From the NCBI GenBank assembly GCA_038143535.1, contig JAYQMD010000001.1, positions 1,550,001-1,614,000 on the forward strand: a stretch of 64,000 bases of DNA, read 5' to 3'. The stretch comes from UBA7446 sp038143535 (GTDB lineage Bacteria > Bacteroidota > Bacteroidia > Flavobacteriales > Flavobacteriaceae). Made by a program: the position numbers and the translations under genes. The notes under the pieces are model-generated. The model was given only the letters and a program-made list of their open reading frames with translations, searched no databases and was not told where the DNA came from. Below are positions 28,808 to 37,702 of the stretch, piece after piece (the first letter of the stretch is position 1; each line of letters opens with the position of its first letter).

Positions 28808-29125
28808 ATGAAAAAACTATTTGCATTGCTTTGTGTATTGGGTGTGGTCTTGCCATACTACAACATATATAAATTTATTGAAGCCAATAACTGGGAATGG
28901 TCTACAGCGCTTTTCTTTGAGCAGATTAACTTAAACTACGGCATGAAAATTCTAAATGCCGATCTAACCGTAGCCGCTACCACTTTTTTGATTTTTATAA
29001 TCTATAAGTTAAACGTTAAGTACATCAGCTTAAAGCAGTTTCTTAAATACTTTATTTCGCTATTTATAGTGGGCTTTTCATTGGCCTTACCGCTTTACCT
29101 GTACAATAACTATAATCGTGATTAA
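28808..29125 (+). CDS. DUF2834 family small membrane protein
   Basis: A 105-aa protein with three predicted membrane segments: residues about 4-20 (FALLCVLGVVLPYYNIY), 55-70 (AATTFLIFIIYKL) and 80-98 (YFISLFIVGFSLALPLYLY). The layout (first helix followed by a Tyr-rich turn, a Phe-Phe-x-Gln/Glu segment, then two helices) resembles the DUF2834 family, whose function is unknown. It lies 15 nt before the acid phosphatase gene and may be co-transcribed with it. The family call is from overall pattern, so moderate. Confidence 0.6.
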   Translation: MKKLFALLCVLGVVLPYYNIYKFIEANNWEWSTALFFEQINLNYGMKILNADLTVAATTFLIFIIYKLNVKYISLKQFLKYFISLFIVGFSLALPLYLYNNYNRD

Positions 29126-29140
29126 TCTAATTCCCGCGGA

Positions 29141-29848
29141 ATGAAACGCAAGAACAATCCTCTTTTACTTCTAATACTAACGGGATTTATAATCGGTTGC
29201 TCGTCTAAGAACTCCCCAAAAGACCACTCCATGTATTGGCAGAAAAATGCGGCCGAATACCATGCCCTTTGCATACAAGCCTATAACCTTGCCAAAATGA
29301 AAGTAGATCAAGCGCTTGTCACAAAAAGCGAAAAGCCTTTAGCTATCATTGCCGATATAGACGAGACCGTACTGAGTAACCGCCCTTACAATGAAATGCT
29401 GATAGAAAAGAATACCTCTTTTACCCAAAAAACTTGGGCAGCATGGGTGAACAAAAAAACGGCAGTGCCCATTCCCGGTGCGCTAGAATTTTACAATTAT
29501 GCCGACTCCCTTGACGTTGAAATCATTTACCTCTCCAACAGAAGGGTTGAAAATTATGCCCCAACAAAAGCTAATCTTATAAGCGCGGGCTTTCCTTTTA
29601 ATGATGACACCATCATGTTGCTCAGAGATGAAGACGGTAATAAAGCGGCTAGAAGAAAGCAACTTTCCAATTTCAATGTCGTGCTGTTGGTAGGCGATAA
29701 CCTCGCCGATTTTGATGCGCGCTTTTACAAGCAACCCAATGATGTGAGAATAGATCGGCTAAACAACATCCGTTCTTTGTTTGGCGAAAAATTCATCCTT
29801 ATCCCCAACCTTATTTACGGGAGTTGGGAAATAGGTTTTGAAGACTAG
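29141..29848 (+). CDS. Acid phosphatase lipoprotein, e(P4)/class B-C HAD family
   Basis: A 235-aa HAD-superfamily phosphatase of the 5'-nucleotidase lipoprotein e(P4) type, probably releasing phosphate from nucleotides or other monoesters at the cell envelope. The signal peptide ends in a lipobox, FIIGC with Cys20. Motif I is IADIDETVLSN with Asp72 (nucleophile) and Asp74, motif II lies around YLSNRR (about 130), and motif IV is GDNLADF with Asp186 and Asp190, giving the DDDD signature of this class. The length is close to that usual for the family. It is preceded by the DUF2834 gene and followed after 48 nt by the Kazal-domain protein. Confidence 0.88.
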   Translation: MKRKNNPLLLLILTGFIIGCSSKNSPKDHSMYWQKNAAEYHALCIQAYNLAKMKVDQALVTKSEKPLAIIADIDETVLSNRPYNEMLIEKNTSFTQKTWAAWVNKKTAVPIPGALEFYNYADSLDVEIIYLSNRRVENYAPTKANLISAGFPFNDDTIMLLRDEDGNKAARRKQLSNFNVVLLVGDNLADFDARFYKQPNDVRIDRLNNIRSLFGEKFILIPNLIYGSWEIGFED

Positions 29849-29896
29849 GCACGCACTTTGCAGAACATTCGTGTAATAAGCTTTTATCTTAATTAA

Positions 29897-30442
29897 ATGA
29901 AATATGTAATCTTCAGTTTTTTTTTGTTTGTTTTTAATTGTGAGAAAACACCCCTTCCTCAAGAGGATATGCTTGAAGGGCATTGGGTTCTTCAAAAAGT
30001 CCAGTGTTTTTGCAGTTTTGAGAAGTATGATTTTACGTCCAATCAACTTTGGTTTTTAGAAGGCCAGCTTTTGATAAGCAAAGGGGTAGCAGACATTGCC
30101 GTTGGAATTTCCTCCATCAACAAATTGGAGTCCTATTTGATAAGTCAAGACACCCTAACATTGCACTCCAACAAACGAAAGTACCGCTTTGCCATTACCA
30201 ATGATGTCCTTGAGCTTCATTACATTGATGTGCCAGAAATTGCCGACGATGAAGTTTCATATTATTATGTAAGAGGAACGGCGCAAAGTAGCTGCATTGA
30301 CCCCAACAACTTACTTAAAGAAATTGCATGTACAAAAGAGTACGTCCCTGTGTGTGGATGTGATGGGCAAACTTATGCCAATAGCTGCGTGGCAACTTTC
30401 AATGGCGGTGTAACCGATTTCACTAAAGGCGCTTGTCCTTAA
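29897..30442 (+). CDS. Lipoprotein with C-terminal Kazal-type protease inhibitor domain
   Basis: A 181-aa protein with a short hydrophobic N-terminus ending at Cys15 (FFLFVFNC), a plausible lipobox. Residues about 25-125 form an uncharacterised beta-rich region (GHWVLQKVQCFC..., DTLTLHSNKRKYRF). Residues 133-180 contain six cysteines in Kazal spacing with the diagnostic VPVCGCDGQTYANSC core. Kazal domains inhibit serine proteases, so this may be an envelope-anchored protease inhibitor; the target is unknown. It sits between the acid phosphatase and a 29-aa membrane peptide. Confidence 0.8.
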   Translation: MKYVIFSFFLFVFNCEKTPLPQEDMLEGHWVLQKVQCFCSFEKYDFTSNQLWFLEGQLLISKGVADIAVGISSINKLESYLISQDTLTLHSNKRKYRFAITNDVLELHYIDVPEIADDEVSYYYVRGTAQSSCIDPNNLLKEIACTKEYVPVCGCDGQTYANSCVATFNGGVTDFTKGACP

Positions 30443-30499
30443 GAAGCATTATCCCTAATATTTATTTATATTTATAAATCATAATTTAAAACATACTTT

Positions 30500-30589
30500 A
30501 TGGGAGTAGGTGGTATTTTTTGGGGGAGTATAGCAATTTGTGTCGTATTTACCCTCGCAGCATACGTGATTGAGGAGTATATCAAGTAA
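30500..30589 (+). CDS. 29-aa single-pass membrane peptide, unknown
   Basis: An ATG at 30500 opens 29 codons, MGVGGIFWGSIAICVVFTLA followed by AYVIEEYIK, ending in TAA. It is one membrane helix with an acidic cytoplasmic-type tail. It stands alone between the Kazal gene and DUF2911, and the frame is short enough that chance cannot be excluded, but the clean hydrophobic pattern argues for a real microprotein. Confidence 0.4.
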   Translation: MGVGGIFWGSIAICVVFTLAAYVIEEYIK

Positions 30590-30706
30590 TAACAAAGAGA
30601 CTTAGTGTCTATGTTAAAGTCACGTAATTAGAAGTTGAAACGTTCTATTTTGTTTTTATTTCATCACAAAAGCAGTATCTTGACTGCGCATTAAAATACC
30701 TATATC

Positions 30707-31234
30707 ATGAAAAAACTACTGTTTACCCTACTACTTTTTACGCTGACATTTACGCAAGCACAAAATTTTAGAGGACTTGACAAAAGCCCTATGGATAAGG
30801 CATCTTTTCCTGCGAGCTATCGTATTTCGGAAAAAGTTGCAACAATTACATATAGCAGACCACAACTCAAGGGAAGGGCCTTTGCAGACATCGTCTCGTT
30901 TGGAAAAATTTGGCGAACGGGCGCTAACGAAGCCACAGAGCTCCGTGTGTTTAAGCCTATTGCAATTGACGGAACCGAAATTCCCGCTGGTACCTACAGT
31001 ATTTTTACCATTTTTGAAACGGGAAAGATGACTTTTGTTATCAATAAGGCCAGCAATCTTTGGGGATCATACTCCTACGATAAAGCGAAAGATTTGTTGC
31101 GTTATGAAGTTTTAACCACAACAGTGAACGAAACTTTAGAAGCCTTTTCAATGGTGTTTTCAGGAGATGACACGCCTACGTTGCATTTGGGCTGGGAAAA
31201 CACAAGAGCATCAGTGCCTTTTACTGTTTTATAA
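30707..31234 (+). CDS. DUF2911 family secreted protein
   Basis: A 175-aa protein with a signal peptide (MKKLLFTLLLFTLTFTQAQ, cleavage near residue 19). The DUF2911 signature is clear: TITYSRPQLKGRAFADIVSF then WRTGANEATELRV, followed by IPAGTYSIFTIFE and NLWGSYSYDKAKDLLR. The family is widespread in Bacteroidota as periplasmic or secreted proteins of unknown function. It is convergent with the nucleotidyltransferase-like gene; the stop codons are 5 nt apart. It was probably transcribed alone. Confidence 0.88.
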   Translation: MKKLLFTLLLFTLTFTQAQNFRGLDKSPMDKASFPASYRISEKVATITYSRPQLKGRAFADIVSFGKIWRTGANEATELRVFKPIAIDGTEIPAGTYSIFTIFETGKMTFVINKASNLWGSYSYDKAKDLLRYEVLTTTVNETLEAFSMVFSGDDTPTLHLGWENTRASVPFTVL

Positions 31235-31239
31235 GTAAT

Positions 31240-31665
31240 TTACTGTTGCTTTTTGAGCAGCCAAGACGAGGATTGAATTTTGTCGCCTAGTGCGTCAATA
31301 AGTGTAATGCCCAGTTCTTCACAAACAGCACGCTCTGGGATGGTGTCGTTGTTTTGATCGCCGCCATTGGCAAATGCCAATTGGTATTCATTGCCAAACT
31401 CAGCGTGTATTTTCGTCAAGGTTTCACAAACAGTTCTGTCTTGATCAACAGACAAAACAGCCTTGTCAACCACACGAAAATTTGAAACAATAAGCATGCG
31501 TTCGTTTTCGTCTTGAAAAGATTTTGACCCCTTTAATTCCCGTTGGTAATCTGAATTCACAATCACAAACAAGGCGTCGCCATGTGTTTTTGAATTGTGA
31601 AAATATTCGAGATGCCCCTTGTGAACGGGATTAAAATAACCACTGACAATAACCGCTTTTTTCAT
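31240..31665 (-). CDS. Cytidylyltransferase-like (HxGH) nucleotidyltransferase
   Basis: A 141-aa protein using the ATG at 31665; an upstream in-frame ATG at 31698 would add 11 residues (CLYKYLYLYI) that look non-native. The N-terminus VIVSGYFNPVHKGHLEYF contains the nucleotide-binding HKGH motif, FVIVNSD follows, and a late segment with ANGGDQNNDTIPE resembles the ribonucleotide-contact region. Such proteins transfer CMP or AMP to phosphorylated sugars or glycerol phosphate (RfaE-C, TagD-like). The substrate cannot be read from the sequence. No neighbouring heptose or teichoic genes help. Confidence 0.75.
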   Translation of the reverse strand: MKKAVIVSGYFNPVHKGHLEYFHNSKTHGDALFVIVNSDYQRELKGSKSFQDENERMLIVSNFRVVDKAVLSVDQDRTVCETLTKIHAEFGNEYQLAFANGGDQNNDTIPERAVCEELGITLIDALGDKIQSSSWLLKKQQ

Positions 31666-31810
31666 GATGTAAAGGTACAGGTATTTGTACAAACACATAA
31701 TTATGCTGCACTATTTGTACCAATTATACGGCTATAGATTAAATCTGTACATAAGGTTCCTAATGAGCGTAGTATTTTATACTTTTACACTTTAGAACAA
31801 TACATCCGAA

Positions 31811-34081
31811 ATGGCATTTGATATCGCAATGATTAAAGCTACTTACGCACGCTTAGCGGCGCGTGTAGAAGCGGCAAGGAAAGTAACCAACAAACCGCTT
31901 ACAGCTTCTGAAAAAATATTGTATTCTCACCTTTGGGATGGTGCAGCAACCCAAGTTTTCAAAAGAGGTGTTGATTATGTCGATTTCGCACCCGACCGCA
32001 TTGCATGCCAAGACGCAACCGCACAGATGGCACTTTTGCAGTTTATGCAAGCTGGTAAGCCAAAAGTTGCCGTGCCCACAACGGTGCATTGTGACCACCT
32101 TATTCAAGCCAAAGACGGTGCTAATGCCGATTTAAAATCTGCGAACAGCACATCTGCCGAAGTATTTGATTTTTTACAGTCCGTCTCAAACAAATACGGT
32201 ATTGGCTTTTGGAAGCCCGGCGCTGGAATCATCCACCAAGTAGTGCTCGAAAACTACGCATTTCCGGGCGGTATGATGATAGGAACAGATTCGCACACGG
32301 TCAACGCAGGTGGATTAGGCATGCTCGCCATAGGCGTTGGTGGTGCAGACGCTGTAGACGTAATGGCAGATATGCCATGGGAGCTGAAATTCCCGAAACT
32401 TATTGGCGTTAAGCTTACAGGAAAACTTAACGGGTGGACTGCACCAAAAGATGTAATACTAAAAGTGGCTGGTGTCCTGACCGTCAAAGGAGGTACTGGT
32501 GCTATAATCGAATATTTTGGTGATGGTGCCGAATCCATGTCGTGTACGGGTAAAGGAACCATTTGCAATATGGGTGCTGAGGTTGGTGCAACCACCTCCA
32601 CTTTTGGTTATGACGCTTCAATGGAACGCTACTTACGTGCTACCGACAGAGACGACATAGCAGATGCGGCAAACGAAGTTAAAGAACACCTTACCGCCGA
32701 TCCTGAAGTGTATCAAAACCCTGAGCAATACTTTGACGAAGTCATTGAAATTGATTTAAATACACTAATGCCACACATCAATGGTCCATTTACGCCAGAC
32801 TTGGCAACGCCAGTTTCGGAAATGGCAAAAAAAACAGCTAGCAACGACTGGCCAGTGGATGTAGAGTGGGGACTGATTGGTTCCTGTACGAATTCCTCTT
32901 ACGAGGATTTATCACGCGCAGCTTCTATTGCCAAGCAAGCAGTAGAAAAAAAATTAGCGACAAAAGCAACCTTTGGTATCAATCCTGGTTCAGAGCAAGT
33001 ACGCTTCACCGCAGAGAGAGATGGCTTGCTTAAAATCTTTGAAGATTTAGATGCAACCATATTTACCAATGCCTGTGGCCCTTGTATTGGGCAATGGGCC
33101 AGATCGGGTGCAAACAAACAAGAGAAAAACACCATCATCCACTCTTTCAATAGAAACTTCTCCAAGCGCGCAGATGGAAATCCAAATACGCATGCCTTTG
33201 TTGCCTCTCCAGAAATTGTAGCCGCTATTGCCATTTCGGGAAGACTGGATTTTAATCCGATGACCGATGCGCTTATCAATGAGGATGGAGAAGAAGTGCG
33301 CCTTGCAGCACCAACGGGAATTGAACTTCCACCTAGCGGTTTTGATGTAGAAGACAATGGATATTTAGCGCCTATTGCCGATGGCTCAGGAGTTTCGGTT
33401 GTTGTGAGCAATGATTCTGAGCGTTTGCAATTACTTACGCCATTTACGCCATGGGACGGGCAAAATCTTTTGAGTGCAAAACTGCTTATCAAAGCTTTTG
33501 GTAAATGTACCACCGACCATATATCCATGGCAGGCCCTTGGTTGCGTTACCGTGGACACTTAGATAATATTTCGAACAACTGTTTGATTGGTGCGGTGAA
33601 TGCATACAACCAAAAAACCAACTTTGTTAAAAACCAACTTACGGGCGAATACGGTGGCGTACCAGACGTTCAGCGCGCTTACAAAGCTGCTGGCATTGAA
33701 ACTGTGGTTGTGGGTGACCATAACTACGGCGAAGGTTCCTCACGCGAGCATGCAGCCATGGAGCCTAGACACTTGGGTGTTAAAGTTGTTTTGGTAAAGT
33801 CCTTTGCGCGAATTCACGAGACCAACCTAAAAAAACAAGGGATGTTGGGTATCACATTTGAGAATGAGGCCGATTATGACCTCATCCAAGAAGATGATAC
33901 ATTTAACTTTGTTGACTTAGCGGATTTTGCGGCTGGCAAGCAAATCACCATTGAAGTGGTTCACGCAGAGGGATCTAAAGATGTTATTATGGCAAATCAC
34001 ACTTATAATGAAGCGCAAATTGAGTGGTTTAAAGCAGGTTCTGCTCTAAACCTAATAAAACAGCAAAACAGCGCAGCATAA
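31811..34081 (+). CDS. acn: Aconitate hydratase (mitochondrial-type)
   Basis: A 756-aa aconitase catalysing citrate-isocitrate interconversion in the TCA cycle. The three [4Fe-4S] ligands are visible: Cys359 in GSCTNSSYEDLSRA, and Cys422 and Cys425 in NACGPCIGQW. Substrate-binding segments include VPTTVHCDHL, GTDSHTVNAGGLGMLAIGVG, GINPGSEQVR and DHNYGEGSSREHAAMEPRHLG in the C-terminal swivel domain. The length matches the mitochondrial-type family common in Bacteroidota and not the longer AcnA/IRP type. It is monocistronic, converging on the acyltransferase-SGNH gene 5 nt away. A near -7 match (TACTTTTA) lies at 31780-31787. Confidence 0.95.
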   Translation: MAFDIAMIKATYARLAARVEAARKVTNKPLTASEKILYSHLWDGAATQVFKRGVDYVDFAPDRIACQDATAQMALLQFMQAGKPKVAVPTTVHCDHLIQAKDGANADLKSANSTSAEVFDFLQSVSNKYGIGFWKPGAGIIHQVVLENYAFPGGMMIGTDSHTVNAGGLGMLAIGVGGADAVDVMADMPWELKFPKLIGVKLTGKLNGWTAPKDVILKVAGVLTVKGGTGAIIEYFGDGAESMSCTGKGTICNMGAEVGATTSTFGYDASMERYLRATDRDDIADAANEVKEHLTADPEVYQNPEQYFDEVIEIDLNTLMPHINGPFTPDLATPVSEMAKKTASNDWPVDVEWGLIGSCTNSSYEDLSRAASIAKQAVEKKLATKATFGINPGSEQVRFTAERDGLLKIFEDLDATIFTNACGPCIGQWARSGANKQEKNTIIHSFNRNFSKRADGNPNTHAFVASPEIVAAIAISGRLDFNPMTDALINEDGEEVRLAAPTGIELPPSGFDVEDNGYLAPIADGSGVSVVVSNDSERLQLLTPFTPWDGQNLLSAKLLIKAFGKCTTDHISMAGPWLRYRGHLDNISNNCLIGAVNAYNQKTNFVKNQLTGEYGGVPDVQRAYKAAGIETVVVGDHNYGEGSSREHAAMEPRHLGVKVVLVKSFARIHETNLKKQGMLGITFENEADYDLIQEDDTFNFVDLADFAAGKQITIEVVHAEGSKDVIMANHTYNEAQIEWFKAGSALNLIKQQNSAA

Positions 34082-34086
34082 AAGTT

Positions 34087-35466
34087 TTATTGCCTGCTTT
34101 CTAAAGCAGCCAAAACGAGTGCTGTCAGCGCTTTATATCCTTTTTCGTTTAAGTGAAGACCGTCTTGTAACAACACATCTCCTCTAATACGTTTGTTATC
34201 CATCAGCTTTTCGTATAACCCAAGTTGATTGAGGTATGGAAGCTTCTCTGATAGGGCTTTAACGCCATCGTTAATACTACGTATTTCTTTCAATTCACTT
34301 TCGCGTTCAAATGAAGGTTTAATGGCAATATTGTAAATCTTGGTTTGAGGAAATTTGTTGTGAATCATCTTTATAAAGGAGGTGATATCAGCAACAATTC
34401 GATCGGCATCAAAGCCCAAAGTTAAATCATTTCCGCCCAAATACAACATGATATTTTGAGGGGCTAATCCATCAAACAAATGCTCAAAATAATAAGACAG
34501 AGAGTGGATAAAAGCACCGCCGAAACCAAGGTTTAAGGTTTGATGAGGTGCTAAATCTTGTGCCATATTTTTCCACAAGCGTATGGTTGAACTGCCGTAA
34601 AAAACAGTCAGCCCTTCTTGAGTTTCTAGTTGATATACCTTTCTTTTTAAGACGGCTATTTCACGTTCAAAGTGTTCCTCTTCCACACGTAGTTTTTGTA
34701 CCCAGTTTTTATACTTCTTATTGATTTTTTCAACGACCTCACCAAGCCTTGGGTCTTCGGGGTCAAATATTCCATAATCTGCCATAGTGAACGCAGCCAT
34801 TATCTGACATTTATACGTGGCCCTATGGGGTAGTTTGTCAAAGTCTACCATAACCAATGGAACAATTTTAGGTTGCTTTTTCATTCCGCTAGCCAACTTA
34901 AAAACCCCTTTGCTAAATGGTCCTGGAGAGGCTTCCGTTTTGTAGGAAAGTCCTTCTGGGCTAAAGACCAAACTGGTGTTATTTTCAAGTGCAGCAGCAG
35001 CCCGTGCGTAAAATTTTTTGTTTTCTTTTTTTACTTCCTTTTTTGTCAAATGATCTGGTGTGAAATTTTTAGAATATACGCGTATATAACCAAAGCGATC
35101 GTAATACGCCTTGTGATTTGATTCCGACGCTAGTGAATGTCGTGCCACACGGATGCCCGGATCGTTATAGTATTTATAAAGTAATCCGCTAATGTAATGG
35201 CTGTCCAAAGTAATTTGGAAATGGTCTGCAGCCACCAAACTGGGATGATTGTCCAAGTGGTTGTAGATAAAAATACTCCCCTTTTCATAGGGTAGGTATT
35301 CAGAACCCTTTATTTGAACTTTTAGGCTGTTAAAAATTGATTGAAACTGTTGGGCACTTAGCACTCTTATTTCTTGAGTGTTAAGGTGCGTAGGTGCTTC
35401 TGTGATTTCGCGAAATGCTGCTTTAATTTTTTGAAGAAGGAGCTGACTTTGATTTATTTCGCTCAT
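34087..35466 (-). CDS. PlsC-like acyltransferase fused to an SGNH/GDSL hydrolase
   Basis: A 459-aa two-domain protein. Residues about 45-250 resemble the lysophosphatidate acyltransferase fold: FIYNHLDNHPSLVAAD (with a modified His box) and SLVFSPEGLSYKT (the FPEG-type substrate motif). A Lys/Glu-rich coiled stretch (about 250-284) links to an SGNH hydrolase: GSS at about 291-293 (nucleophile block), NLGFGG, GGND at about 344-347, and DGLHLN with Asp435/His438. Its ATG overlaps the stop of the trehalose synthase by 4 nt, implying translational coupling. Acyl transfer onto a sugar in the manner of other acyltransferase-SGNH fusions is an inference; the acceptor is unknown. No signal peptide or membrane helix is obvious. 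Confidence 0.82.
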   Translation of the reverse strand: MSEINQSQLLLQKIKAAFREITEAPTHLNTQEIRVLSAQQFQSIFNSLKVQIKGSEYLPYEKGSIFIYNHLDNHPSLVAADHFQITLDSHYISGLLYKYYNDPGIRVARHSLASESNHKAYYDRFGYIRVYSKNFTPDHLTKKEVKKENKKFYARAAAALENNTSLVFSPEGLSYKTEASPGPFSKGVFKLASGMKKQPKIVPLVMVDFDKLPHRATYKCQIMAAFTMADYGIFDPEDPRLGEVVEKINKKYKNWVQKLRVEEEHFEREIAVLKRKVYQLETQEGLTVFYGSSTIRLWKNMAQDLAPHQTLNLGFGGAFIHSLSYYFEHLFDGLAPQNIMLYLGGNDLTLGFDADRIVADITSFIKMIHNKFPQTKIYNIAIKPSFERESELKEIRSINDGVKALSEKLPYLNQLGLYEKLMDNKRIRGDVLLQDGLHLNEKGYKALTALVLAALESRQ

Positions 35467-37667
35467 GAAACAATACTTGACAATAGTTTTTTCACTAGGT
35501 TGACGTTTTCAATATAATATTTTGCAGCAGTGGGTTTAGGCCCCACTTTTATGGTGTAAGCATGTTCGGGCAGGCTAACAAACATATTCTCGTCTGTGAC
35601 GTCGTCTCCAATGCAAAGCGTGAAATCATAGGTGCCTTGGCTGTTGATTTCAAACACGGCACTTCCCTTATTAACTTGACGATTCACCACCTCAAGGGCT
35701 TTATCCATATCTAAAATGGTCAACTCATCAGAGATTAGACTCGATAAAACTGTTTTAATTTCTACCACCCTAGCTGATGCCAACTCTGGATCCGTTTTTC
35801 TGTAGTGCCAGACCAAGCTGTTGTGTTTTTCCTCTACAAAGGTTCCTGGTGTTCTATCTGTAAATGCTTCAAAAATAGGCATTACATCTGCAATCCAGTC
35901 CTTGTTGTTAATAGCAGTTCCCATCCACGCACCGCCTTTTCTTTTGATGTAGTGACCGTGCTCTGCCACCAGCGTAAGTGGAAGACTTGCGAACCACTTA
36001 TCTAGAAAGGCTTGGTCTCTGCCACTTACTATGGCAACATCAGTATTAGGAAGGGTACATAACGCATCTATCAACTGCAGCAGCTCGGCACCTGGTGTTG
36101 CTAAATCGGGTTTTTCATTAAAATCAACTAAGGTGCCGTCATAATCTAAAAAGATCATCTTTTTGTTTGCCTCATTAAATGCTTGAAGCAGCTCTTGTTT
36201 AAGGTCATTTTGAATTTTTGGAGTCTGTATTTCTTCTCTTATCTCCATTTTAGATTGGAGTGCGTTCATAAAATCTTTTGCCCAATATTCAACCGTATAA
36301 CGACTCAGTCGTTTTTGCATACCAAAGTTACGTTGCTTTTGGTCCTCCACGGGCATGGTAATGGCTTTCAGTAGCGCATCTGCCATCGCGTTTTTATCAA
36401 AGGGATTAATAAGAATGGCCTCGAATAATTCTTTGGAGGCTCCTGCCATTTCACTTAATATCAAGACACCATCACCAGAAACACGTGTGGCTATAAATTC
36501 TTTAGCTACCAAATTCATGCCATCACGAACAGGTGTTATCATGGCAATGTCTGAAGTCATGTATAAATCAATCAAATCATCAAAGCTCATAGCGCGGTAA
36601 TAATACCAGATGGGTGTCCAATTAACCGTGGCGTATTTGCCGTTAATTCTCCCCACCAGCTCGTCGGTTTCCTTTTTTAGTTTTGCGTATTCTGGTACGT
36701 CAGAGCGAGAAGGAACGGTGAGCATTAACAAACGTACTTTCTCCAAGTATTCTGGATACTTGGTAAGGAAGAGGTCAAAAGCCTTGATGCGGTTTAAAAC
36801 TCCTTTGGTATAATCAAGGCGATCGATGGAGAGAATCAATTTCCCAGATTCGGCCCCTTTTTTATGCAGCTCAAGTTGTTTTTTTAATTCGGATTTTTCA
36901 TCTTCTTTTTGCGCCAAGTGTTCTTTGGCCTTGCTATAAAATTTGTCATAATCTATTCCCATTGGAAAGGTGTCTACCACCACTTCACGAAGTCCATTTA
37001 TTACCCTATTAAATTGCACCTCTTTCCGAAGGATTCGCTTCACAGAACTCAAAAAATGGCGTTCGTAGTCATAGGTGTGGAAACCTATCAAATCAGCCCC
37101 AAGCATCCCCTCTAAAAGTGCTTCGCGGCATGGGAATGTTATAAAAATTTCGAATGATGGAAAGGGTATATGCAGAAAAAATCCAATGTTGACATCTGGG
37201 CGTGCATCTTTTATCATTTTAGGGCACAGCAACAATTGATAGTCGTGTATCCAAACCGTATCGCCAGGCGCTATTTTATCAATGACACTTTGGCTAAATT
37301 TTTTGTTTACCTCCACATAGGTTTCCCAATGCGACTCACTGAAAGTTGCGATCTCTAGAAAGTAGTGAAAGAGCGGCCACAGACATTTATTGGCAAGTCC
37401 GTAGTAAAAATTATCCACCTCTTCTTTATCCAAAAGAACCGGTGCATAGTTGTTCTCTTCAAGGTCTTGGGCTAGTGGAGCCCAAGCATCAGGAGCTATT
37501 TCGTCTATGCCAATTCCTGGCCATCCCACCCATAAAGAATCCTTGTGCTCGTGTACGGTTTTCATCCCTGTTGCTAATCCGCCACTTGTTGCGGTAAATT
37601 TGAAAGAATTTTTTACCTTAGATATTCTAATGGGAAGTCGATTTGAAACAATAATATTCTTGGCCAT
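35463..37667 (-). CDS. otsA-otsB: Bifunctional trehalose-6-phosphate synthase/phosphatase
   Basis: A 734-aa fusion making trehalose from UDP-glucose and glucose-6-phosphate. Residues 1 to about 470 are a GT20 OtsA domain: NRLPIRI, WVGWPGIG, WIHDYQLLLCPKMI, FLHIPFPS, SIDRLDYTKGVLNRIKAF and the late DGMNLVAKEF nucleotide-sugar site. Residues about 490-734 are a HAD trehalose-phosphatase: IFLDYDGTLVDF (catalytic Asp pair), VSGRDQAFL and GDDVTDENMF. Transcription starts in the 35-nt gap shared with the divergent GH15 gene; the acyltransferase-SGNH fusion follows with a 4-nt overlap. Likely an osmolyte pathway. Confidence 0.95.
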   Translation of the reverse strand: MAKNIIVSNRLPIRISKVKNSFKFTATSGGLATGMKTVHEHKDSLWVGWPGIGIDEIAPDAWAPLAQDLEENNYAPVLLDKEEVDNFYYGLANKCLWPLFHYFLEIATFSESHWETYVEVNKKFSQSVIDKIAPGDTVWIHDYQLLLCPKMIKDARPDVNIGFFLHIPFPSFEIFITFPCREALLEGMLGADLIGFHTYDYERHFLSSVKRILRKEVQFNRVINGLREVVVDTFPMGIDYDKFYSKAKEHLAQKEDEKSELKKQLELHKKGAESGKLILSIDRLDYTKGVLNRIKAFDLFLTKYPEYLEKVRLLMLTVPSRSDVPEYAKLKKETDELVGRINGKYATVNWTPIWYYYRAMSFDDLIDLYMTSDIAMITPVRDGMNLVAKEFIATRVSGDGVLILSEMAGASKELFEAILINPFDKNAMADALLKAITMPVEDQKQRNFGMQKRLSRYTVEYWAKDFMNALQSKMEIREEIQTPKIQNDLKQELLQAFNEANKKMIFLDYDGTLVDFNEKPDLATPGAELLQLIDALCTLPNTDVAIVSGRDQAFLDKWFASLPLTLVAEHGHYIKRKGGAWMGTAINNKDWIADVMPIFEAFTDRTPGTFVEEKHNSLVWHYRKTDPELASARVVEIKTVLSSLISDELTILDMDKALEVVNRQVNKGSAVFEINSQGTYDFTLCIGDDVTDENMFVSLPEHAYTIKVGPKPTAAKYYIENVNLVKKLLSSIVS

Positions 37668-37702
37668 TTACAATTTTAAATGAACATTTTGAATTACAAT
37701 GT

